From assembly GCF_001905505.1 (NCBI RefSeq), contig NZ_LIPG01000002.1, forward strand, positions 1,364,001-1,428,000: a stretch of DNA of 64,000 bases, written 5' to 3'. How positions within the stretch are numbered: the first letter of the stretch is position 1; the number at the start of each line of letters is the position of its first letter. Position numbers and translations under genes: made by a program. Positions 15,752 through 23,692 of the stretch are shown piece after piece. Source of the stretch: Streptomyces sp. CB02058. Lineage in GTDB: Bacteria > Actinomycetota > Actinomycetes > Streptomycetales > Streptomycetaceae. A model generated the notes under the pieces. The model worked only from the letters and a program-made list of their open reading frames with translations. It was not told the origin of the DNA and did no database searches.

Positions 15752-16474
15752 ATGGCGGTATTCGTCGCGCTCGGCGCGTTCCTGATGACCCTGGCGGGCG
15801 GCTGGGTCGCCCAGCGCGTCAGCGACCGCCGGCACCTCGTGCTCGGTCTCGCCGGGGGACTGATGCTCGGCGTCGTCGGGCTCGACCTGCTGCCCGAGGC
15901 GGTGGAGGCCGCGGGCGGAGTGGTCTTCGGGGTGCCCGCCGCCCTGCTGCTCTTCGTGGGCGGCTTCCTGACGGCCCATCTCGTCGAGCGTTCCCTGGCC
16001 GTACGCCAGGCGGCACACGGGGCGAGCGAGGAACGGGTGCCCCAGGTCGGGCTGACGGCGGCGGCCGCGATGGTGGGCCACAGCCTGATGGACGGGATCG
16101 CGCTGGGCGCCGCATTCCAGATCGGCGGCGGGATGGGAGCCGCCGTCGCGCTCGCCGTCATCACCCACGACTTCGCCGACGGATTCAACACGTACACGAT
16201 CACCAGCCTCTACGGGAACGCCCGGCGCAAGGCGCTCCTGATGCTGTACGCGGACGCCGTCGCCCCGATCGTGGGCGCGGCGACCACCCTGCTGTTCACC
16301 CTTCCGGAGGAACTGCTCGGCTGCTATCTCGGTTTCTTCGGCGGGGCGCTCCTCTACCTCGCCGCCGCCGAGATCCTGCCCGAGGCACACCACAGACACC
16401 CGGCGCGCTCCACGATGCTGTGCACCGTCGCGGGCGTGGGCTTCATCTGGCTGGTGGTCGGCATCGCGGAGTGA
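15752..16474 (+). CDS. ZIP family metal transporter
   Basis: 240 residues with about eight hydrophobic segments. The ZIP metal-site motifs are present: MVGHSLMDGIALGAAF in the TM4-like segment and VITHDFADGFNT in the TM5-like segment, each with His and Asp. The protein imports divalent metal, typically zinc, across the membrane. It is on the plus strand between cobC and cobB, with only weak AAGGG before its ATG. The location within the cobalamin cluster raises cobalt as a possible substrate, but that is inference. It is divergent from cobC with 108 bp between starts and converges on cobB. Confidence 0.88.
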   Translation: MAVFVALGAFLMTLAGGWVAQRVSDRRHLVLGLAGGLMLGVVGLDLLPEAVEAAGGVVFGVPAALLLFVGGFLTAHLVERSLAVRQAAHGASEERVPQVGLTAAAAMVGHSLMDGIALGAAFQIGGGMGAAVALAVITHDFADGFNTYTITSLYGNARRKALLMLYADAVAPIVGAATTLLFTLPEELLGCYLGFFGGALLYLAAAEILPEAHHRHPARSTMLCTVAGVGFIWLVVGIAE

Positions 16475-16554
16475 CCCCGCTCCCGCCAGCGGCACCATCC
16501 CTCGTCCGGGCACGGTCACCTCCGGCCGCCGCGCCACCCCTCGCACGGGCACGC

Positions 16555-17901
16555 TCACCCCCGGCACTGCTCCACGAAACGCCGGGCGACCCCGGGCGCC
16601 GCCGCCCAGTGCGTGTGCAGATAGCTCGCGTGCACGCCCCCCTGCACGAAGCCCTCCACCCGTCGCTCCGGCTGATGCATGCCCCAGGCGGGCGTCGCAC
16701 CGGCCCCCGGCTCCAAGACCGTGCGGTGGAACTCGTGCCCGCGCAGCCGGGTCCCGGCCACCGCCAGCACGCTGTCGGTCACCGCCACCGCCTGCCGGTA
16801 ACCGAGCGTCAGCCGCTCGGACATCCGGGCCGAGGCGTCCAGCACCCCGCACATGGGCCGTCCGTCGAGCTCACGGGCCAGATACAGGAGTCCCGCGCAC
16901 TCCGCGGCCACCGGCGCGCCGGAGAGGGCCAGCGAGGTCACCGCCCGGCGCAGCGGCTCGTTGGCCGACAGCTCCGGCGCGTACATCTCGGGGAAGCCGC
17001 CCCCGATGACCAGCCCCGCCGTGCCCGCGGGCAGCTTCTCGTCGTGCAGCGGGTCGAAGACGGCCACCTCCGCGCCCGCCGCCGTCAGCAGCTCGGCGTG
17101 CTCGGCGTAGGCGAAGGTGAACGCCGCGCCGCCCGCCACGGCCACCACGGGCCGGGAGGCCGGCGAGGGGTGGTGTTCCGGCTCCCACGCCCCGTCGGGC
17201 AGGGCCGGCGCCGAACGGGCCAGCGCCAGCAGGGCGTCCAGGTCGCAGCCCTCCCGCACCCGCTCACCCATCGCCCGTACGGCGTCGAGGGCGTCGGCCT
17301 GCCGCTCGGCCACCGGGACGAGACCCAGATGACGCGAGGGCGTCGCCACCTGCGGTGCCCGCCGCAGCACCCCGAGCACGGGCAGCCCCGACTCGTCGAG
17401 TGCCTCCCGCAGGAGCGCCTCATGACGGTCCGACGCCACCTTGTTCAGGATCACCCCGCCGATCCGCACCTCCGGGTCCCAGGAGGCGAAACCGTGCACG
17501 AGGGCCGCGACCGAGCGGGACTGCGAGGACGCGTCGACCACGAGCACGACCGGCGCCCGCAGCAGTTTGGAGACCTGGGCGGTCGAGGCGAGTTCGCCCT
17601 GCCCCGACGCCCCGTCGTACAGCCCCATCACGCCCTCGACGACGGCCAGGTCGCAGCCGCTCGCACCGTGGGCGAACAGTGGGGCGATCAGGTCCGGCCC
17701 GCACATGTACGCGTCGAGGTTGCGCCCCGGCCTGCCGGTGGCCAGCGCGTGGTACCCGGGGTCTATGTAGTCGGGCCCCACCTTGTGCGGCGACACCTGG
17801 AGACCGCGAGCCGCGAAGGCCGCCATCAGGCCCGTCGCGACCGTGGTCTTCCCGCTGCCCGAGGACGGCGCGGCGACGACCAGACGAGGAACACTCACCA
17901 C
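16555..17901 (-). CDS. cobB: Cobyrinate a,c-diamide synthase
   Basis: 448 residues. It amidates the a and c side chains of cobyrinate using glutamine and ATP. The N-terminal P-loop is AAPSSGSGKTTVATG (about 10-24). The C-terminal type 1 glutaminase domain has its Cys in AAECAGLLYLA and a conserved His in GHEFHRT. The start is the GTG at 17901, or the GTG at 17898. Both overlap the cobO stop, so the genes are translationally coupled. It ends the main cob operon and faces the ZIP gene tail to tail across 80 bp. Confidence 0.95.
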   Translation of the reverse strand: MVSVPRLVVAAPSSGSGKTTVATGLMAAFAARGLQVSPHKVGPDYIDPGYHALATGRPGRNLDAYMCGPDLIAPLFAHGASGCDLAVVEGVMGLYDGASGQGELASTAQVSKLLRAPVVLVVDASSQSRSVAALVHGFASWDPEVRIGGVILNKVASDRHEALLREALDESGLPVLGVLRRAPQVATPSRHLGLVPVAERQADALDAVRAMGERVREGCDLDALLALARSAPALPDGAWEPEHHPSPASRPVVAVAGGAAFTFAYAEHAELLTAAGAEVAVFDPLHDEKLPAGTAGLVIGGGFPEMYAPELSANEPLRRAVTSLALSGAPVAAECAGLLYLARELDGRPMCGVLDASARMSERLTLGYRQAVAVTDSVLAVAGTRLRGHEFHRTVLEPGAGATPAWGMHQPERRVEGFVQGGVHASYLHTHWAAAPGVARRFVEQCRG

Positions 17902-18503
17902 TCGATGCCTCTCTGGCCCTTCTGGCCCGCGTCCATCGGGTGCTTGACCTTCGACATGTCCGTCACCAGGTCGGCGGCCTCGATCAGCTTCTGCGGGGCG
18001 TTGCGTCCCGTGATGACCACGTGCTGGGTCCCGGGACGGTCGCGCATGACCTCGACGACCTCGTCGGTGTCGATCCAGCCCCAGTGCATCGGATAGGCGA
18101 ACTCGTCGAGCACGTACAGCTTGTACGTCTCGGCGGCCAGGTCACGCTTGACCTGCTCCCAGCCCTCGCGGGCCTTCTCCTCGTTGTCGGAGTTGTCACC
18201 GTGGAGGCCCTTCTGGACCCACGACCAGCCCTCGCCCATCTTGTGCCAGTCGACGGTGCCGCCCTCGCCGCTCGCCCCCAGCACCTTCAGCGCGTTCTCC
18301 TCGCCGACCTTCCACTTCGCCGACTTCACGAACTGGAACACCCCGATCGGCCAGCCCTGGTTCCAGGCCCGCAGCGCCAGCCCGAAGGCCGCCGTCGACT
18401 TGCCCTTGCCGACACCCGTGTGGACGAACAGCAGTGGACGGTTGCGCCGCTGACGTGTCGTCAGCCCGTCGTCCGGTACCGATACAGGCTGTCCCTGTGG
18501 CAT
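17895..18503 (-). CDS. cobO: Cob(I)yrinic acid a,c-diamide adenosyltransferase
   Basis: 202 residues, start MPQGQPVSVPDDGLTTRQRR. It transfers the 5'-deoxyadenosyl group of ATP to cob(I)alamin precursors. The P-loop is FVHTGVGKGKSTAAFG (about 26-41), with VLDEFAYPMHWGW as the acidic site and VITGRNAP downstream, all typical of CobO/CobA. Its ATG overlaps the stop of the chelatase gene as TAATG, and its own TGA overlaps the cobB start, so three genes are tightly coupled. Confidence 0.96.
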   Translation of the reverse strand: MPQGQPVSVPDDGLTTRQRRNRPLLFVHTGVGKGKSTAAFGLALRAWNQGWPIGVFQFVKSAKWKVGEENALKVLGASGEGGTVDWHKMGEGWSWVQKGLHGDNSDNEEKAREGWEQVKRDLAAETYKLYVLDEFAYPMHWGWIDTDEVVEVMRDRPGTQHVVITGRNAPQKLIEAADLVTDMSKVKHPMDAGQKGQRGIEW

Positions 18504-20530
18504 TACGCGGCCCTCCCGGCAGCAGTGAAGTCCTTGACCAGCCCGGCGATCGAGTCGGCGCGCAGCTCGTCGAGCGTGACCGCGCTGCCCCCCAGATCCC
18601 GGGCGAGCTGTGCGGCGAGACCGAGGCGCACGATCCCCGACTCGCAGTCCACGACGACGGACGCGGTGCCCTCGGAGGCGTGCAGCCGCCCGGCCCGCCC
18701 CGCCAGCGCCACCGGAACGACGCCCCCGGTCGCCCGGCCGTCGGTGACCACCACGAGCAGCGCCCTGCGCGACGGATCGCGCAGCCGCTCCACCCGCAGC
18801 ACGTCGTGCGCCTTCAGCAGCCCCGCGGCCAGCGGGGTGCGCCCGCCGGTCGGCAGCGACTCCAGCCGCGCCGCGGCCGCGTCCACCGACGAGGTCGGCG
18901 GAAGCGCCACCTCGGCGCCCCTGCCCCTGAAGGTGACCAGACCGACCTTGTCCCTGCGCTGGTAGGCGTCGAGCAGCAGCGACATCACGGCGCCCTTCAC
19001 CGCGCTCATCCGCTGCCTGGCCGCCATCGAACCCGACGCGTCCACGACGAACAGCACGAGATTCCCCTCGCGCCCCTCCCGGGTGGCCTGGCGCAGATCG
19101 TCCCGCCGCACGACGAGACCCCGGCCCGCACGGCCGCGCGCCCGCTGATGCGGCGCCGCCGCCTGCACGGTCGCCGCCAGGTGCAGCTTCGTCAGGGCCC
19201 CCTCGGGCCGCCGCGACCCGGTCGTCCGCCCGTGCTCCGTGCGCGCCCTGGACCGCCGCCCGGCCGCGCCCTCGCCCAGACCGGGCACGCTGAGCATCTT
19301 CGTGCGGAACGGCTCGCCCGACCTCACCGGCTGCCGCTCCCCGGCGCCGCCGACCGGCGGGTGCGCGGGCGTGTCGCCGCTCCCCGTCTCCGTCTGTCCG
19401 GGAGCGTCCGGCGTGTCGGGCCCGGCGCCCTCCGGGCCGCCGGCGTCGGGGCCGCCGCCCTGCGGAGGAACCCCGCCGCCCGGCCCGTCGGGGTCCGGAT
19501 CGTCGTCGCCGCCCCGCTCGTCCGCCGCGTCCTCCAGGGCCTCGTCCAGCTTGTCCTCGTCCAGCCCGGGCGCGTCGAACGGGTTGCGCCTGCGCCGGTG
19601 GGGGAGCGCCAGAAGCGCGGCCTGCCGCACGTCGTCGGCGACGACCTCGTCCCTCCCCGCCCACGCGGCCAGCGCCGTCGCGGTGCGGGCCATCACGATG
19701 TCGGCCCGCATCCCGTCGACCTCGAACGCCGCGCACGTCGCCGCGATCTGCCGCAACACGCCGTCGCCGAGCACCACATGGGGCAGCAGGGCGCGCGCGG
19801 CGACGATCCGCTCACGCAGCGCGCCCTCCTCGTCCGCCCACCGCGCGGCGAAGGCGGCCGGATCGTCGTCGTAGGCGAGCCGCCGGCGCACGACCTCCAC
19901 GCGCAGATCCGTGTCCCGGGATGCGGCGACCTCGACGGTCAGACCGAAGCGGTCCAGCAACTGCGGCCGGAGCTCGCCCTCTTCGGGGTTCATCGTCCCG
20001 ACCAGCAGGAAGCGTGACGCGTGGCGTACGGAGACGCCCTCGCGCTCCACGTACGACGCGCCCATCGCCGCCGCGTCGAGCAGCAGGTCCACCAGGTGGT
20101 CGTGGAGCAGGTTGACCTCGTCCACGTACAGGATCCCGCGGTGCGCGTCGGCGAGGAGTCCCGGCTCGAAGGCCTTCACGCCCTCGGAGAGCGCCCGTTC
20201 GATGTCGAGCGCCCCGACGAGCCGGTCCTCCGACGCGCCGACGGGCAGCTCCACGGTCCGTGCCGCACGCGACACGCCCGGTGCCTCCTCGTGCGGACCG
20301 TCGGGGCACGCCGGATCGGGCGCCGCGGGGTCGCACGAGAACCGGCAGCCCGCCACCACCGCGACCTCCGGCATGAGCGCGGCGAGCGCCCGCACGGCGG
20401 TGGACTTGGCGGTGCCCTTCTCACCCCGGACGAGGACCCCGCCGACGGCCGGACTCACCGCGTTGAGCAGGAGCCCGAGCCGCAGATCGTCCTGCCCGAC
20501 CAGGGCGGTGAAGGGATACGGCGTACTCAC
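18503..20530 (-). CDS. Magnesium/cobalt chelatase subunit, fused AAA+ and VWA domains
   Basis: 675 residues from a GTG at 20530 with GGAGG 5 nt upstream. The AAA+ part (1-330) has Walker A GEKGTAKST (36-44), Walker B ILYVDEVNLL, and sensor-like VGTMNPEEGELRPQLLDRFG. A long acidic Pro/Gly linker (about 340-410) joins a VWA domain with the MIDAS motif FVVDASGSM and a conserved VTDGRATGG. It is a ChlI-ChlD-type fusion and, in a cob operon, should act as the motor for the large cobaltochelatase subunit CobN. No CobN is encoded in the window. It overlaps cobQ by 4 bp (GTGA) and cobO by 3 bp. Confidence 0.9.
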   Translation of the reverse strand: MSTPYPFTALVGQDDLRLGLLLNAVSPAVGGVLVRGEKGTAKSTAVRALAALMPEVAVVAGCRFSCDPAAPDPACPDGPHEEAPGVSRAARTVELPVGASEDRLVGALDIERALSEGVKAFEPGLLADAHRGILYVDEVNLLHDHLVDLLLDAAAMGASYVEREGVSVRHASRFLLVGTMNPEEGELRPQLLDRFGLTVEVAASRDTDLRVEVVRRRLAYDDDPAAFAARWADEEGALRERIVAARALLPHVVLGDGVLRQIAATCAAFEVDGMRADIVMARTATALAAWAGRDEVVADDVRQAALLALPHRRRRNPFDAPGLDEDKLDEALEDAADERGGDDDPDPDGPGGGVPPQGGGPDAGGPEGAGPDTPDAPGQTETGSGDTPAHPPVGGAGERQPVRSGEPFRTKMLSVPGLGEGAAGRRSRARTEHGRTTGSRRPEGALTKLHLAATVQAAAPHQRARGRAGRGLVVRRDDLRQATREGREGNLVLFVVDASGSMAARQRMSAVKGAVMSLLLDAYQRRDKVGLVTFRGRGAEVALPPTSSVDAAAARLESLPTGGRTPLAAGLLKAHDVLRVERLRDPSRRALLVVVTDGRATGGVVPVALAGRAGRLHASEGTASVVVDCESGIVRLGLAAQLARDLGGSAVTLDELRADSIAGLVKDFTAAGRAA

Positions 20531-22107
20531 GGAGCCTCCTCTGTCGCATGTACAACCGGTCCGGACGCATCGGGCGTCCGAGCCGCGGGCGGGGCGGGCG
20601 CGGGCGGCGCGCCCGGCGCGATGAACGGCAGCCCCTCGGGCGCGCCGGTCTCGATCAGCCGCCACAGCGCGTCCGTGTCCGCGTGTTCCTCGATCAGATC
20701 GCCCAGCCGGTCGAGCTGTTCCTCCCGCAGCGCCTCGAAACTCGTGTCCGGAGCGGCCTTGAACCTCCGCCCCGAAGCCCGCGCGACCTCGCCCAGGAAC
20801 GCCCGCCGGAACGCGTCGCTCTCCAGCGACCCGTGCCAGTGCGTCCCCCACACCGGGCCCACCCGGCACCCGTCCAGGAACGGCTCGCCGCCGAGCACTT
20901 CGGCGACCCCGTGATGGATCTCGTAGCCCTCCACCGGTTCCCCGAGCGCCGTACCGACGGGCCTCTCCAGGACCTTCTCCCGGCCGAAGCGGACGCGCAC
21001 GGGCAGCAGTCCGAGCCCTTCGACCAGTCCGGCCCGCGACTCCACGTCGTCCTCGATCCACTCGCCGAGCACCTGGAACCCGCCGCAGATGCCCAGCACC
21101 GGCCGCCCCTCGGCGGCCCGCCGCGCCAGCGCGCCGGCGAGCCCCCGCTCCCGCAGCCACGCCAGCGCCTTCACGGTGCCGCGCGTCCCGGGCACGATCA
21201 CGAGGTCCGCGTCGGCGAGCTCCTCCGCCCGGTCCACGAACCGCACCACCACACCCGGCTCGGCCGCCAGGGCGTCCACATCGGTGAAGTTCGACATCAG
21301 CGGTACGGCGCACACCGCGACCCGCAGGACGTCCTCGCCGTGCGGCGGAGCCACGACCGACTCCCGCACGGTCCCGCGCATCGAGACGCGCAGCCCGTCC
21401 TCCTCGTCGATGCCCAGCCCGTGGGCGTACGGCAGCACCCCGTACGTCCGCCGCCCGGTGAGTCCGAGCAGCATGTCGAGGCCGGGCTCCAGCAGCGACA
21501 CGTCACCGCGGAACTTGTTGACGAGGTATCCGGCGACCAGCGCCTGGTCCTCGGGGCTCAGCAGCGCCGTCGTGCCGAAGAACGACGCGAAGACCCCGCC
21601 CCTGTCGATGTCCCCGACCACCAGAACGGGGAAGCGCGCGGCCCGCGCGATGCCCATGTTCACGATGTCCGTGCGCCGCAGATTGATCTCGGCCGGGCTG
21701 CCCGCCCCCTCGCAGATCACGGCGTCATACGTGCCCCGCAGCTGCTCCAGGCAGTCCACGACGGTCCCCAGCAGAGCTTCCTGGCGCCCTCCGTGGTAGC
21801 CGCGCGCACTCATCTCGCCGACCGGCTTCCCCATCAGGACGACCTGGCTGGAGCGGTCGCCGCCGGGCTTGAGCAGCACCGGGTTCATCAGCGCCGAGGG
21901 CTCCACCCGGGCCGCCTGCGCCTGCATCGCCTGCGCGCGGCCGATCTCGGCCCCCTCACGGGTGACGAACGAGTTCAGCGACATGTTCTGCGCCTTGAAC
22001 GGCGCGACCTTCACCCCCCGGCGCACCAGCCACCGGCAGATGCCGGCCGTGACGACGCTCTTGCCCGCGTCCGAAGTGGTGCCGGCCACCAGCAGCCCGC
22101 CGCTCAT
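20527..22107 (-). CDS. cobQ: Cobyric acid synthase
   Basis: 526 residues; start MSGGLLVAGTTSDAGKS at the ATG at 22107. It amidates side chains b, d, e and g of adenosylcobyrinate diamide. The N-terminal P-loop domain contains GTTSDAGKSVVTAG and FKAQNMSLNSFVT. The glutaminase domain has its Cys in ILGICGGFQVLGEW-like context (VLGICGGFQ) and its His in GYEIHHG. The last 40 residues are a Pro/Ala-rich tail not usual for the core enzyme. It overlaps cobD upstream by ATGA and the chelatase gene downstream by GTGA. Confidence 0.95.
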   Translation of the reverse strand: MSGGLLVAGTTSDAGKSVVTAGICRWLVRRGVKVAPFKAQNMSLNSFVTREGAEIGRAQAMQAQAARVEPSALMNPVLLKPGGDRSSQVVLMGKPVGEMSARGYHGGRQEALLGTVVDCLEQLRGTYDAVICEGAGSPAEINLRRTDIVNMGIARAARFPVLVVGDIDRGGVFASFFGTTALLSPEDQALVAGYLVNKFRGDVSLLEPGLDMLLGLTGRRTYGVLPYAHGLGIDEEDGLRVSMRGTVRESVVAPPHGEDVLRVAVCAVPLMSNFTDVDALAAEPGVVVRFVDRAEELADADLVIVPGTRGTVKALAWLRERGLAGALARRAAEGRPVLGICGGFQVLGEWIEDDVESRAGLVEGLGLLPVRVRFGREKVLERPVGTALGEPVEGYEIHHGVAEVLGGEPFLDGCRVGPVWGTHWHGSLESDAFRRAFLGEVARASGRRFKAAPDTSFEALREEQLDRLGDLIEEHADTDALWRLIETGAPEGLPFIAPGAPPAPAPPAARTPDASGPVVHATEEAP

Positions 22108-23048
22108 CTGCCCCTCCGCCCCATGGCCGACCGCCCCGCCGCACACACGGCGAGGGCCAGCACACTCACCCGGCGCGACAGCCGCACCGCGCGTTCGATG
22201 TCCTCGGCCCGCACCTCGCGGCCGGCCTCCCCGTTGAGCACGGGCCGGTGCTCGACCCGCCCGCCGTACGCCAGGGTGCCGCCCAGCCGTACGCCGAGCG
22301 CACCGGCGAACGCGGCCTCCACCGGGCCCGCGTTGGGGCTCGGATGCCGGTCCGCGTCGGCCCGCCAGGCCCGGACGGCCTCGCGCGGGCGTCCCCCGGC
22401 CGCCACCGCCAGCGCGGCGGTCAGCCGGGCTCCCGGCCAGCCCGCGAGGTCGTCGAGCCGGGCGGACGCCCAGCCGTAGCGCCGGTGACGCGGCGACTTG
22501 TGCCCCACCATGGCGTCGAGGGTGTTGACGGCCCGGAAGCCGACCAGCCCGGGTACGCCGCCGAGCGCACCCCACACCAGAGCCCCCACCACCGCGTCCG
22601 AGGTGTTCTCGGCGACGGACTCCACCACCGCCCGGGCGATCTGCTGCCCGTTAAGGGCCTGCGGATCGCGGCCGCACAGATGCGGCAGCCGCTCCCGGGC
22701 CCTCTCGATGTCCCCGGCGGCCAGCGCCCCGCCGATGGCGCGGGCCTCGCGGCCCAGCGACGTACCCCCGACGACGGACCAGGTGGCGGCGGCGGTCAGT
22801 GCCACGGCCGCGGCCGGACGGCCGCGCACGGCACGGGCGGCCAGGACGGCGGCGCCCGTGGCGCCCCCGGCGCAGACGAGCGTGTGCAGGGCGCCCCAGC
22901 CGCGGTGGTCGCGCCACAGCCGGCTCTCGGCAGCCGCGGCGGCCCGCCCGAAGGCGGCGACGGGATGGCCCCGCCGGGGATCGCCGAGCAGCAGGTCGCC
23001 GATCAGGCCGGCGGCGGCGCCGTACGCGAAGATGCGGTCGGCTCGCAC
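22104..23048 (-). CDS. cobD: Cobalamin biosynthesis protein CobD/CbiB
   Basis: 314 residues from the GTG at 23048. This is the inner-membrane enzyme or chaperone step that attaches (R)-1-amino-2-propanol (or its phosphate) to adenosylcobyrate. Several hydrophobic segments and the family motifs VVESVAENTSDAVVGALVWGALGG, FRAVNTLDAMVGHKS and PSPNAGPVEAAFAGALGVRLGG (shown in part) are present. No Shine-Dalgarno precedes the GTG; instead, a 24-codon ORF ends 4 nt upstream. It is the first gene of the riboswitch-controlled operon cobD-cobQ-chelatase-cobO-cobB. Confidence 0.93.
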   Translation of the reverse strand: MRADRIFAYGAAAGLIGDLLLGDPRRGHPVAAFGRAAAAAESRLWRDHRGWGALHTLVCAGGATGAAVLAARAVRGRPAAAVALTAAATWSVVGGTSLGREARAIGGALAAGDIERARERLPHLCGRDPQALNGQQIARAVVESVAENTSDAVVGALVWGALGGVPGLVGFRAVNTLDAMVGHKSPRHRRYGWASARLDDLAGWPGARLTAALAVAAGGRPREAVRAWRADADRHPSPNAGPVEAAFAGALGVRLGGTLAYGGRVEHRPVLNGEAGREVRAEDIERAVRLSRRVSVLALAVCAAGRSAMGRRGR

Positions 23049-23052
23049 GCGC

Positions 23053-23127
23053 TCAGCCGGCCGTCGCGCCTCGAAGGACCTTCGCAGCGGGTGGCGGTGG
23101 GGTGACCGACGCAGGGCAGCCAGACAT
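23053..23127 (-). CDS. Possible leader peptide between riboswitch and cobD
   Basis: A 24-codon frame, ATG at 23127 to TGA at 23053, encoding a peptide that begins MSGCPASVT and continues with PPPP. GAGGA lies 7 nt before the ATG, whereas cobD has no good ribosome site and starts 4 nt after this stop. The arrangement suggests translational coupling, with ribosomes that finish this ORF restarting at cobD. The four-proline run could slow ribosomes. Its expression is inferred, not known. Confidence 0.4.
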   Translation of the reverse strand: MSGCPASVTPPPPAAKVLRGATAG

Positions 23128-23164
23128 GGCGTATGTCCTCACTCAGGGTCCGCGCCCTGGTTCG

Positions 23165-23375
23165 ACGTGACCGGCGACGAGAGTCTCCTGGCTTCCGGAT
23201 CCGCAGGTCCTCCGGCCTTCCAGTCCGCGGTGGCGGACCGTGACTTCCGTGTGGAGGACTGCTCCCCGGTGACAGTGGCGGGACCGCGCCGGATTCGCAC
23301 CGGCTTCCTCTCCTGTCGCCGCAAATGGCTCCGGCAGTCCACCATGCCCCGCGAACACCAGTCAACCTGCCGTTG
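23165..23375 (-). ncRNA. Cobalamin (adenosylcobalamin) riboswitch
   Basis: On the minus strand the hallmark elements occur in order: GGAAGCCGGTGCGAATC, then CGGTCCCGCCACTG (together 23274-23307), and near the 3' end the B12 box AGCCAGGAGACT (23182-23193). The strand, position and distance (about 120 nt) all point to cobD and the operon behind it. Binding of adenosylcobalamin should lower expression. A small hairpin CAGGG/CCCTG (23144-23159) follows the aptamer directly. The outer limits are approximate. Confidence 0.93.
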
Positions 23376-23412
23376 ACCTGCGGGGCTTCAGTGTGCTGAG
23401 ACGCACACCGGA

Positions 23413-23433
23413 CCGGACACGAGGTGTGTCCGG
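23413..23433 (-). terminator. Hairpin after the phosphate-transporter operon
   Basis: CCGGACAC (23413-23420) pairs with GTGTCCGG (23426-23433), loop 5 nt. It lies 26 bp past the stop of the 73-residue membrane protein and would insulate the cob riboswitch from pit transcription. Confidence 0.6.
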
Positions 23434-23458
23434 CCCGGGTGGGTGTCCGTTCGGGGGA

Positions 23459-23680
23459 TCAGGCGACGATCAGATAGATCCCGTACGCGACCGCCGCCAC
23501 GCACAGCGCGAAGCAGGTGTACGCGCCGGTGCGCGCCAGGACGGCGGAACCGCCCCCCTGTGCCGGCGACGCCTGCTTGGCGAGAGCCGTGATGCCGAGG
23601 GTGAAGAGGCCGACCAGCGCGACGGTGACCACGAGGCTGACGCCGAAGACGGAAGCGAGGGCTGCCCAGTCGATGTTCAT
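23459..23680 (-). CDS. Small two-TM membrane protein next to pit
   Basis: 73 residues with two hydrophobic segments, about 8-33 (LASVFGVSLVVTVALVGLF) and 50-72 (AYTCFALCVAAVAYGIYLIV), separated by a Gly/Ser-containing loop. It starts 12 bp after the phosphate transporter gene, so it is almost surely co-transcribed with it. No family function is known to me. An accessory or regulatory role for the transporter is a guess from position. Confidence 0.8.
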   Translation of the reverse strand: MNIDWAALASVFGVSLVVTVALVGLFTLGITALAKQASPAQGGGSAVLARTGAYTCFALCVAAVAYGIYLIVA

Positions 23681-23692
23681 GCGGATCTGTCC

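Noticed and set aside
23128..23160. Small hairpin after the riboswitch considered as the terminator
   Set aside because: Too short (5 bp) and without a U-tract; translational control looks more likely.
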